Assembly: GCA_900618795.1 (NCBI GenBank)
Contig: UYJD01000003.1
Location: 1,958,507-2,022,506, forward strand
Direction of reading: 5' to 3'
DNA length: 64,000 bases
Origin: Cyanodermella asteris
Lineage: Eukaryota; Ascomycota; Lecanoromycetes; Ostropales; Stictidaceae
The notes beneath the pieces were generated by a model. That model had not been told where the DNA came from, made no database searches, and was given only the letters and a program-made list of their open reading frames with translations. The stretch's first letter is position 1. The number at the start of each line of letters is the position of its first letter. This document shows, piece by piece, positions 32,938-41,515 of the stretch. The translations under genes were made by a program, and so were the position numbers.

Positions 32938-35900
32938 CTATTCTTCCTCAGAATCATCGTCATCGTCATCATCTTCATCTTCTTCCTCGTCCTCATCTTC
33001 ATCTTCGTTATCCTCGCCAGGGGCTGTGAGCCCATAGCCATCTTGAAAGTCGGCCAGACTCTTCACTTCAGGCTTGAATCCCATCTCAGTGAAGCCTTTG
33101 ACCAGACCTTCCTGCATGATAGGAGCACATGTCACGAACAGATTGGTTGTTTCAGCTCTGAAAACGGGCAATATGTACTCCTTCAGTGCCTGCCTGATTT
33201 CATCAAAGGTGACCTTGCGAATCTTTTCCAGCTGAGTATCCTGCCAATCTTTGGGCAAGTCCTTGACGACCTGGGTGACAATGGAATCAATGGCGGCAGC
33301 ACCCATTGTCGACTGCAGGCTGGCAGTCTTCAAAATGATCGAGCTAACCGCTCCCTCGAGCGCAAGCTCGTCGAAAGCGGTGGCTCCAGAGATGTAATCT
33401 TCGATCACTTTTCGCGAGTTAACGAATGCTTTGTAGCAGTCCGGCGAACGGTAGATTGTGTATTGTATAAAGCCTGGGTATCTGTTGAAGTAGACACCGT
33501 AGGCTCCACCAGTTCCGCGGATCGCAGTCCACAACGGACCCTCCACAGCATCGAGGTACGCTATTGCCACTTCCAAGGCTGGAATGGCAGGATCTCGTGA
33601 GTCTGATGGGCCTTTGGCGGTAGCCTTTGCGAACGAGGAATCGATGGCCGAGATGGGAGCAATGTAAGAAAGGTTGCCGGGCTTCTTGCCAGCAGGGCTG
33701 AGACGACTTGTGCGTGTGTTGATTGGTGCCAGGGATTTGCTTGCGTCTGTGCTTAGACCTTGGACTAAAGGCTTCCAGGAGCTGACCGAGCGATCAAGCT
33801 TTGTCACATCGCCTGCTACCAAGACCCTGAAGTTGGATGGCTGGCAAAGCGAATCTCGAAGCTCTTTGAGCTGTTTGATCGTGGCATCGGGTTCTGATTT
33901 GACGAGCCGCTTGAGTCTTTTCAGATAGACCGCTTTGGTCAAGACTGACTGTGCTCGCTGGATTGACTCTTGCTGCATGTTCACCATCGTGGATAGTGTA
34001 CTGCTCATTCGATCTCCCGATCGTTTCTCTTCTGGCACATCTGCGAGGAATTTGGAGACTGCCGACTCGATACGTTCGGCGTCAAAAACGATGTTGAACA
34101 TCAAGTCTCGAATCCATTTGATGGCGACATCGTACTTCTCTCGCTCCACTCGAATGCTCACGGCTATCATTTCATTCGTGCCCAAATTCGATGCCATGCC
34201 AATCTCGTAATCGACGGTGTCCTTTTCCACCTCCATGACCACGTCCTCAAACTTGACTTGCTTGCCGTCCCGCAAGACAGGCGAATTGAAGAAGAGGTCG
34301 GTGTATATAGTCAACAAGGGTCGAAGATGGACAGGAATGCCGTCAGTGGAGATGAGGACCGCAGCCTGCACGAAGTTCGACGGAATATGCTCGAAATGCA
34401 CGTACAGGGGAAGATCGACAGAGTCCTTGTCGACTATTTCCTGTATCTTGTTCGTCTCGATTTTTCCCTGCTTTGCGAGACCTGCCTTGGCGGAAGTGGT
34501 TTCGATGAAGTGCAACCCTGGATCATCAACCGCATGCTCCTTGAGTAGATGCTGCGGCACCTCTCTTCCGTTCTCCGCCTTTGCGGCCTCAAGCTGCTGC
34601 TCGAGCTTCTTCAGCCCTTCATCGCCGAGTTTTGTCTTTCGATCAGCCACGCGCTTCTCTTCCTCTTCCTTCAAGCGCTTGGACATCTCTGCAGATGGCT
34701 GTCCGAGGCAGGTCACCGAGTGGCCGTCGACTAGCCACTTTCTCAAGAAGTCTCGCCACTCTTTATCGCTCCACTTGTCTAGAGCATCGTAGTCCCACAT
34801 GGAACCGATGTCCTTCAAAGTAGACTCTTTGCCGCGCTTGTCGAACAAGAACCACTGAATCACACCTTGCTGGAAGAACTGGTCATCGTTCTCAGCGCCA
34901 TGCTTGATTGCTCGCCTTTCACGTGCAATAACGTCTCGCAGATAGGTCATGTTGAGTTCTTTCGACGCCGTCTCCTTGAGAAGCTCCTTGAATCGCTCTG
35001 CGACCTGAGAAAGCTTTTTAGCGTCGACACCTGTAAGCATAAACTGAATGACAGTATCTGGTCTGTCATTGGTGTAGTAAGAGACACTGCTTGCCAACTG
35101 CTCCTTCTCCACAAGAGCATTCTCTAGCACTGACACGGAAGAGCCCGCAAGGTAAGTCATGAGAATTGCAAGGGCAGTAGACTGCAGTGTGTCGTTACAG
35201 CTAGGTCCGAAATAGCTGATCCAGATTTCGCCCTGACTTTCATCCTCCTCAGGAAATACTGAAGTGTGTATTGTGGACTCCTTCAACGGCTCAGTCTGCT
35301 TGCTCTCTACCCATGGCCTTTTGAAAGGGTCTGTGATTTTGGGAACGTCCTCAAGTATTGTGTCCTCGAATTCGTCGACGATCTGCAGCAATTCTTTGTG
35401 ATCTAGCGAACCGCACAGTACCAGGCAAAGGTTCTTTGGCTGGTACATCTCCTTGTGAAACTCCCGGATGCGGTCGGCAGTCAACACGCGAAGTGCTGGC
35501 ATAAGTCCACCAGTCTCGTACCTAAATCCGTTGCCTTCCGGATACAGTATTCGATTGACATCAAGGTCCATGATTGCCATGGACGTGTTTTGCACGCCTT
35601 GCATCTCAGAGTACACCACACCTGCATCATTTCCTTCGCCGTCGATATGGTACACCTCAGTATAACAGCCAGCATCAGTCAGTGTTGGCCGAACAACATG
35701 GTCGAGGTAGACAGGCAGAATTGTCAGGAAAGCTTTTCCGCCTGCAGTCTCGAGTGTATAAGCCGTGTGGTCGTTTGCTGTCCAGGCGTTGGTGGTTGAA
35801 TAGCCCCGAGTCGCCACCTTGTCGAGGAGGCCTTTGTAAGGATATTTTTTGGAGCCCATGAAGCACAAATGCTCCAGGGTATGCGGCGAGCCCGAATCGT

Positions 35901-36222
35901 CATGGATCTCTGTTGCTAGAGTGAAATAGCCGTAGACTTTCGGGCCCTCCTGGTCAATGACGACCATGTGCATGCCTGTCCTCTTGGAGACATATTCGGT
36001 GAACTTGTGTGTAGAGTACTCGCTGTCGAATTGCTGCACCGTCTCAAAGTGAGACTGGTAAGTGGTACCTGGCATTTTGAACACACTCGATGCAAGCCGT
36101 CCAATGCTGTATGTCTTAGAAGCGAATCGCCTTCTTTCTAGAGTCAGACGGGTGTGGACCCCAAGCTTCCGAGGTGAGATAGCTCTCAAGGTCGCGATTA
36201 AGTTAATGCAAGATGTCAACAC
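32938..36222 (-). CDS. M16 metallopeptidase (YOL098C-like)
   Basis: Large M16-family (inverzincin) peptidase like yeast YOL098C. Single exon; 1094 aa from Met 36222, or 1045 aa from Met50 at 36075 (MPGTTYQSHF), where the conserved region starts. The first 49 residues are Arg/Ser/Leu-rich without acidic residues, so they could be a mitochondrial presequence if the upstream Met is used. The zinc site HTLEH is at residues 114-118, with the downstream Glu in VVYSEMQG. The two-halved M16 core extends to about residue 1065. The protein ends in an almost purely acidic tail of about 24 Asp/Glu (from about 33012 to 32941). It is divergent from pol31. Confidence 0.92.
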   Translation of the reverse strand: MLTSCINLIATLRAISPRKLGVHTRLTLERRRFASKTYSIGRLASSVFKMPGTTYQSHFETVQQFDSEYSTHKFTEYVSKRTGMHMVVIDQEGPKVYGYFTLATEIHDDSGSPHTLEHLCFMGSKKYPYKGLLDKVATRGYSTTNAWTANDHTAYTLETAGGKAFLTILPVYLDHVVRPTLTDAGCYTEVYHIDGEGNDAGVVYSEMQGVQNTSMAIMDLDVNRILYPEGNGFRYETGGLMPALRVLTADRIREFHKEMYQPKNLCLVLCGSLDHKELLQIVDEFEDTILEDVPKITDPFKRPWVESKQTEPLKESTIHTSVFPEEDESQGEIWISYFGPSCNDTLQSTALAILMTYLAGSSVSVLENALVEKEQLASSVSYYTNDRPDTVIQFMLTGVDAKKLSQVAERFKELLKETASKELNMTYLRDVIARERRAIKHGAENDDQFFQQGVIQWFLFDKRGKESTLKDIGSMWDYDALDKWSDKEWRDFLRKWLVDGHSVTCLGQPSAEMSKRLKEEEEKRVADRKTKLGDEGLKKLEQQLEAAKAENGREVPQHLLKEHAVDDPGLHFIETTSAKAGLAKQGKIETNKIQEIVDKDSVDLPLYVHFEHIPSNFVQAAVLISTDGIPVHLRPLLTIYTDLFFNSPVLRDGKQVKFEDVVMEVEKDTVDYEIGMASNLGTNEMIAVSIRVEREKYDVAIKWIRDLMFNIVFDAERIESAVSKFLADVPEEKRSGDRMSSTLSTMVNMQQESIQRAQSVLTKAVYLKRLKRLVKSEPDATIKQLKELRDSLCQPSNFRVLVAGDVTKLDRSVSSWKPLVQGLSTDASKSLAPINTRTSRLSPAGKKPGNLSYIAPISAIDSSFAKATAKGPSDSRDPAIPALEVAIAYLDAVEGPLWTAIRGTGGAYGVYFNRYPGFIQYTIYRSPDCYKAFVNSRKVIEDYISGATAFDELALEGAVSSIILKTASLQSTMGAAAIDSIVTQVVKDLPKDWQDTQLEKIRKVTFDEIRQALKEYILPVFRAETTNLFVTCAPIMQEGLVKGFTEMGFKPEVKSLADFQDGYGLTAPGEDNEDEDEDEEEDEDDDDDDDSEEE

Positions 36223-36536
36223 ACAATATAGTCTGGGATCCGCGAGTGCTATCTAGTTGGGATGTATGTGCTGAAAAGCAATACCCCGCCCGACGATGCA
36301 ATGGTCATGTAAGTGAAGTAAGTACAGTAGCTGCATCCGTCAGCTCCAGCCGCGATCTCCTGCCCGCACCAATGGGTCGTTCTTGGAAGTGAGGCGGTGT
36401 TCAACTGAAAACGCCACAGAAACGGTGCCCCGCAGCGCGTCGTTTCTCCGGCCGTGGCTGATCGACGCGTCTCCCTTCTCAACCGCGTATATTGACTTTC
36501 GACCTCGAGCAATTGAGCAGTACCGTTTTCAGAGCT
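36223..36536. promoter_or_regulatory. divergent promoter, M16 peptidase / pol31
   Basis: A 314-bp gap between start codons on opposite strands must hold both promoters. No defined motif was identified. Confidence 0.5.
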
Positions 36537-38136
36537 ATGGCAGACATAGACGAGTCACTGCTTCAAGCGCCCAGGTCAGTAAATGTACAAGTCAGACTCG
36601 CGCTCGACAGACTCTGACTGTGTCCAGTGGCGACGCGCCTGAAACCTCAATCCGCCATGTCTCTTCGTATTCACCTCTATACTCCTTCAACCTGCCGAAA
36701 GGCGACAACAGGCATTATCAGCAACAGTATGCCCAGGTATACTTTGCCCGATTGGCCGTCCTGAAACCGACCCTAACCCAGCTCGCCAACGAGGCATGGG
36801 GAGACTTTGTGCTTGGGAACACAAAGGTACAGCATGTCCACCGGGTTTTGGACGTGCGGCAAGGTCAATTGTGTTGGGTGGTGGGCACGATATACCTCGA
36901 CATGCCGTTGAAACCTAATGTGCTGGACGATATCGCTGCAGAACAGGCAATTTCGGTGCCGCCGCCAAGAGAAAAGTATTTGAGTGAGAATGGTGAGGAG
37001 CAGGTCTTCATCGAGGACGAGTCGGGTCGACTGAGGATGGTTGGTACTGCCTTGCAAACGAACATGCTAGTTACCGGCTGTATCGTAGCCGTCATGGGCA
37101 CAGAAACATCGAATGGAGATTTTGAAATCATAGATTTGCGGATACCCGATCTGCCTCGACAGCCACAGCGATGGGAGAGAGAGGACGCCGAGACAGTTCA
37201 GGTCAATGGCTCGTCTAAGCGAAAGAAAGAGAGTGGCGGAGACAGAAAGCCTGGAGGCAAGGTCGCGATCGTCAGCGGTTTGGGTATCACTGGGGATATC
37301 GCAGACACACTTCGGATGGATATGCTCACAGAATACTTGACAGGCGAGATGGGGACACAAGAGGATGAGGACGAGAGCACCAAGATCTCAAGACTGATCG
37401 TTGCGGGCGGATCGATAATCACCAAAACAGTCCAAGACGTGAAAGATGCCATCGGCAAGAAAGCGAAGAAGTCGTACGGGTACGACGCATCTGCATACAA
37501 TCCACAACCAACCATACATTTAGACCGGTTTCTTGCACAAATCCTGCCAACAATCCCAGTAACTCTTCTTCCCGGTGAAAGCGATCCAGCAAATATTTCA
37601 TTGCCACAGCAGCCATTGCATCCTGCAATGCTACCACACGCTAGAACCTATGGCACGCCCATGAACACCGAGGAACCCGGATGGTTTGACAGTGTGACCA
37701 ATCCCTGGCAGGGGGACATTGACGGCTGGAGATATCTTGGTACAGGGGGTCAGCCGGTCGACGACATTTTCCGATATGTGCACAGTGAAGACAGGATAGA
37801 AATGATGGAATCAATGCTTCGATGGAGGAACAACGCCCCAACCGCTCCTGACACATTGTGTAAGTCTTTCGTCCATGAACCAACGGGAAGTAACTAACAA
37901 AAACAGGGGCATATCCATTCCAAGGCAAAGATCCCTTCATTATGAGCGATTGTCCGCATGTTTTCTTCGTCGGCAACCAGCCCAAGTTTGACACATCCAC
38001 AATTGACGGACCCAATGGTCAGACTGTCCGTCTTGTAGCGATTCCCAAGTTCCACGAGACGGGCCAGTTTGTCGTGCTCGATAGTGATACCTTGGAGGCA
38101 GAAATTATCCAGGTTGAGGTCATTGAAGACAGTTGA
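36537..38136 (+). CDS. pol31: DNA polymerase delta small subunit 2 (Pol31/Cdc1)
   Basis: B-subunit of DNA polymerase delta, joining the catalytic subunit to the rest of the holoenzyme during lagging-strand synthesis in the nucleus. Three exons: 36537-36574 (MADIDESLLQAP plus 2 nt), 36628-37859 and 37907-38136, with introns of 53 and 47 bp (GTCAGT...TCCAG; GTAAGT...AACAG). Joined length is 499 aa. Diagnostic blocks are SSYSPLYSFNLPKGDNRHYQ, the OB-fold part (KVQHVHRVLDVRQGQLCWVV, DESGRLRMVG), and the inactivated phosphoesterase core (VAIVSGLGITGD, RLIVAGGSIITK, LPGESDPANISLPQQPLHP). The C-terminus WAYPFQGKDPFIM ... CPHVFFVGNQPKF is restored only by splicing intron 2. All exon joins keep phase. 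Confidence 0.96.
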
Positions 38137-38899
38137 GCCAAGCGCCTACAAGATCCCAAGCAAGGCATTCAAGCCCCACTCTCAGACATGGCTCTAGGGC
38201 GAAGGGGAACTAGCGAGACGGGACGGGCACACTGCGTCGAATGGCGTCTTCGCACTCGTTTTCCTTGGCGATTTCCATCAAACATCGCTTCCACCTCAGA
38301 ACGCAAGCATTCTGTGAAAAATCATGTGATTTGAAGATAGTTCATTTGCCTCTGCGAGTGCGGAAGAGACCTCCCCCACGTGCGGACAAGTGAAATTATT
38401 TCCACGGTCACGCGCAGCTTCGCGTCTATCAATTCGAGGCAGACGAAAATGTTCGGGTGATGGAACCAGGGTTCGTGCTGGGCGATCTCCAGGAGGAGCT
38501 CGAGCCAGATCAGGCGGCGCACTTTCGATGGCAGTCGAAACATATCAGAGCTCAGATTCGCCATCCTGCTTTGCCGCCAGTGGAATCGAACAGTAAAGAG
38601 AGGTGGAGGTGAGATATAAGGAAAGCTTGGGTCGATGTATAACTAGAAAGCTCAAGAATGTTGATACCGTGCAAAAACTAGTTTCCTGGAAATCCAACTG
38701 GTGATTCTAGACTTGAAGGGTGGAAATCGAGAGAAACAAGCAGAGCTACGTGATGTAGTCAAGTCTGGCTTGCCGTGGTTTCCTCGACTATGAAATGCTG
38801 GAAGCAATCGCCAGATGGACCTCTCGCGCTTTCTATTCACGACTGTTTTGGCTCTCACCTCAGGAGTAAGCTAACGACATACCTAGGTAGCTCCGCAAG
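38137..38899. other. intergenic
   Basis: 3' flank of pol31 and upstream DNA of the small plus-strand frame. A minus-strand frame at 38322-38564 (MANLSSDMFRLPSKVRRLIW at its start) has natural-looking residues, but no exon partner or domain was found. Confidence 0.4.
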
Positions 38900-39505
38900 G
38901 TGAACGAAGTAGATGGGCCAGTAGCTCCACGAGTTGGACCTTTCGCCGAAACATTTCTCGCCTTTTCTTCAAAGCCAATTGATACCAGCGACACTCATAA
39001 TATTTCGATTCACAAGATTCAGACACTTACTCCGCAGACTCCTTCGCCAATACACAATCAGAAACGACATCAGACTTGTGCCAAAATGTCGTTCTCGAAG
39101 CGAACCAGCAGCGTGCAATTAGGACTCGTTTCACAAGCCCCTTTGCATGGGCCAATTGAGTGGGAAATCATCCAAGCTGTCAAGCATCCATACGCGTGTA
39201 AACTCGTTCCTGTAGATATTCGAATGTCCTCATTGCCAGACCTGAGCACGGAAAGCGAGCCGATCAAGTTCTCCGTGCAACGCCCTTCTCTCGGTTCTCG
39301 TTCCACCATGCAACCACCGGAATTCAATTCCTTCGAAACGCTCAACAACCCAACAGAACCACTCTCGACGCTCCGAAAACGCCACTACTCTCAATTTCCC
39401 AGTGAACCTGAATGGGTGCTCTCCCCTTCTCAGCCGCGATTCATGCTGCGCGGCCGTTACTCAAATATCCCCTTTCCTGCAAACGACCTCAATCTTCATA
39501 TTTAA
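38900..39505 (+). CDS. possible small protein of unknown function
   Basis: Open frame of 201 aa; the more plausible start is MSFSKRTSSVQLGLVSQAPL at about 39086 (139 aa). Ser/Pro/Glu-rich, apparently soluble, with HGPIEWEIIQAVKHPYACKL as the only ordered-looking segment. No family recognised. Its last 45 bp overlap the end of the VOC gene on the other strand. Real gene or chance frame cannot be settled here. Confidence 0.33.
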   Translation: MNEVDGPVAPRVGPFAETFLAFSSKPIDTSDTHNISIHKIQTLTPQTPSPIHNQKRHQTCAKMSFSKRTSSVQLGLVSQAPLHGPIEWEIIQAVKHPYACKLVPVDIRMSSLPDLSTESEPIKFSVQRPSLGSRSTMQPPEFNSFETLNNPTEPLSTLRKRHYSQFPSEPEWVLSPSQPRFMLRGRYSNIPFPANDLNLHI

Positions 39506-40013
39506 AACCGGATCCCTCACAAACGCGGCATAATAATTCGGCAAATACATCGGCGGCGGCCTAATCCCCGGCTTCCCATCATCCTTCCCACCAGCCTTCA
39601 ACGCCGCCTCATGAAAGTCCCTAACCTGCTGGCCAGCTACGTGCCCATCGCAATCAGCTCAGTTCAGATCCCATGCCATCCCATCCTCGACTCCTCCTTT
39701 TCCAAAGAACATGACGGGGGTGGGCGGGGGGTTTCCACTTACTCTGCGCCACGAAACACGTATGACCCAACTGAACCAACCGTTCCGTCGCCTCGTCCAG
39801 ATCCTCCGGACAAGCCGCGATCCACCAGTACGCGTCCGCCTGCCCCGTGCCGGTCCCGGAGTGTTCGCCCAGCCCGACGACGGGCGTGCCGTCGGGCAGC
39901 GGGATGCGCATCAATTCGGAGAAGCCCAGGGGCGCGAGCGCGGAGGTGAGGAAGTTCACAAAGGCGTCGAGTTTGCCGGCCGGGACGGCGAGGCCGGTGT
40001 GGTCGAGAGGCAT
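39461..40013 (-). CDS. VOC/glyoxalase-like protein, 148 aa
   Basis: Small vicinal-oxygen-chelate-fold protein of the glyoxalase/dioxygenase superfamily. Two exons, 39743-40013 and 39461-39636, around a 106-bp intron (GTAAGT...CGTAG). The joined frame is 148 aa. Visible blocks are MPLDHTGLAVPAGKLDAFVN (first metal-ligand His in DHTGLAV), YWWIAACPEDLDEATER, QLGHTCFVAQ, then VRDFHEAALKAGGKDDGKPG and PPPMYLPNYYAAFVRDP. The end KIEVVCRKGDI matches the usual terminal strand containing the last Glu ligand. The family typically forms a single-domain dimer; the substrate is unknown. A larger upstream reading (to 40196) is untranslated-looking, so I chose Met 40013. Confidence 0.82.
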
Positions 40014-40450
40014 GGCGGGGCTGGAGTCAACCACGAGTAAGAGAGAGAGAGAGAGAAAAAAAGGGGGCAACGGTTGGTTGGGGTGGCGAATATGAGATGT
40101 CTTGCGGGGGGCGGTGCGTCGTGATTGATTCGGAAGACGACGAGTTGGAAAAGCAAGTGTCGAGGAAACGAATTTCAAATTTTGTTGAATGTTCAAGTGT
40201 CCAAGTGTCGGTGGGAATGGAAATGGAAATTGGAAAACGTGAAGATTATAGAGACTAGATTATATGTGTCTGGCGGGTCGATCAGCCTTACCTACCAGTC
40301 GAATCTATTCTCCCCGGACGGAACCACTACTCGGTCCCGGCCGCTGAAATGTGGACTGAAGGCAGCAAGCAATGAGGCACGACCCACCGTGTGAACCTGC
40401 AGTAACTTAGTTGCGGGGGGGAAAGGAGAATCAGACAAAAAGGTAGTAGT
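40014..40450. other. intergenic
   Basis: Upstream region of the VOC gene, with a purine run (GAGAGA...AAAAAAAGGGGG) around 40040-40066. No gene seen. Confidence 0.45.
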
Positions 40451-40894
40451 CTAGCGGGCCCCGCGAGACCACGGACCCCGACAGTACAGTGTCTGAACCC
40501 CGAGACGGTAGAATCTGCAAAGTCGATCGATTTCTTTGGACCGACGTACGGCCACCGCTTTGTGGGCGAAGGGTGGCTTGAAACTAGCCTTTACGACTTT
40601 GTGGATCGGAGCTGTAAGAGGGATCGGCCAAGACATGGCAAAGCAGAGTAGACTATGCTTGGAGGAGGGATTGCTTATCTCATCTACTAGTCTGAGACTC
40701 TCCTCACAACTGGCGGATTGCGAGTGTTGCAGTGCATGCTGTGCCGCTTGCTGCCTTGCGGTGGCTATGACCATGTCTGACCATGCGGGACGTTCAACTG
40801 GTGGCCTCGGCACTTTATTCATTATTTCAGCCCGAAAGTCCATCTGGAAGAACTCATCAGCCTTGTCATCAGCTAGGAATTCGAAGTCCAGCAA
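40451..40894 (-). CDS. possible small protein, 147 aa, unrecognised
   Basis: Open frame with a natural-looking N-terminal half (FEFLADDKADEFFQMDFRAE, VERPAWSDMVIATARQQAA) and a less convincing second half. No domain, signal peptide or membrane segment. It could be an exon of a gene whose other parts I cannot find, or chance. Confidence 0.25.
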   Translation of the reverse strand: MLDFEFLADDKADEFFQMDFRAEIMNKVPRPPVERPAWSDMVIATARQQAAQHALQHSQSASCEESLRLVDEISNPSSKHSLLCFAMSWPIPLTAPIHKVVKASFKPPFAHKAVAVRRSKEIDRLCRFYRLGVQTLYCRGPWSRGAR

Positions 40895-41515
40895 TTTCAG
40901 CCCTTTTCATAGGCATGGTCAGAAATTGCTAGGTGTTCAGTGGCGGCGAGCCATGCATTTCTTATCATTTATCCAGCTGGCTACGCCTGATCGCTGTCTC
41001 TATCAGTTCCCTTCTCATACCACCGCGTTCGCCGTACTGGCCGAAACGAGATCCCTCCAGCGCGCTCTGACATGCGCTGGATATTTCATGTCCTGCCATT
41101 AATAATTCCAGACTGTCCGTGACCCATAGCTCTGTCAAGTGTAATTCTGAGGTATCATAGGCTCAAATTCGTCACGGCGGCCGTTTGAAACCCAGTCCAG
41201 TCCACCTTATCAAATCAAACCAACTTTTGCGCCAAGTACCAATGAAAAAATATGGAGGAGATTGCCTCCTCCTCGAAAACCAAAAACGCAACTGACAGGA
41301 GAGGAGAATCTCGTCAATCTCTCAGCTTCTTTATCCCGCGAGGGTGGCCAGCCTCGAATGCTTGTGTATGTTTCGATCGGGAACCATATGTCTGCGCCGA
41401 TTGCGGCAATCTTTCAAATCACGCAGCCCACTACCCCGCGTTCTTTCTTTGTACAACGATGTGGGTGCTCTTCTTTTCGTTCCATGACCATCGCTAAGCG
41501 TGTTCGGAACCGGTG
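40895..41515. other. intergenic
   Basis: 3' flank of atg1; only short frames on both strands, none recognisable. Confidence 0.5.
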
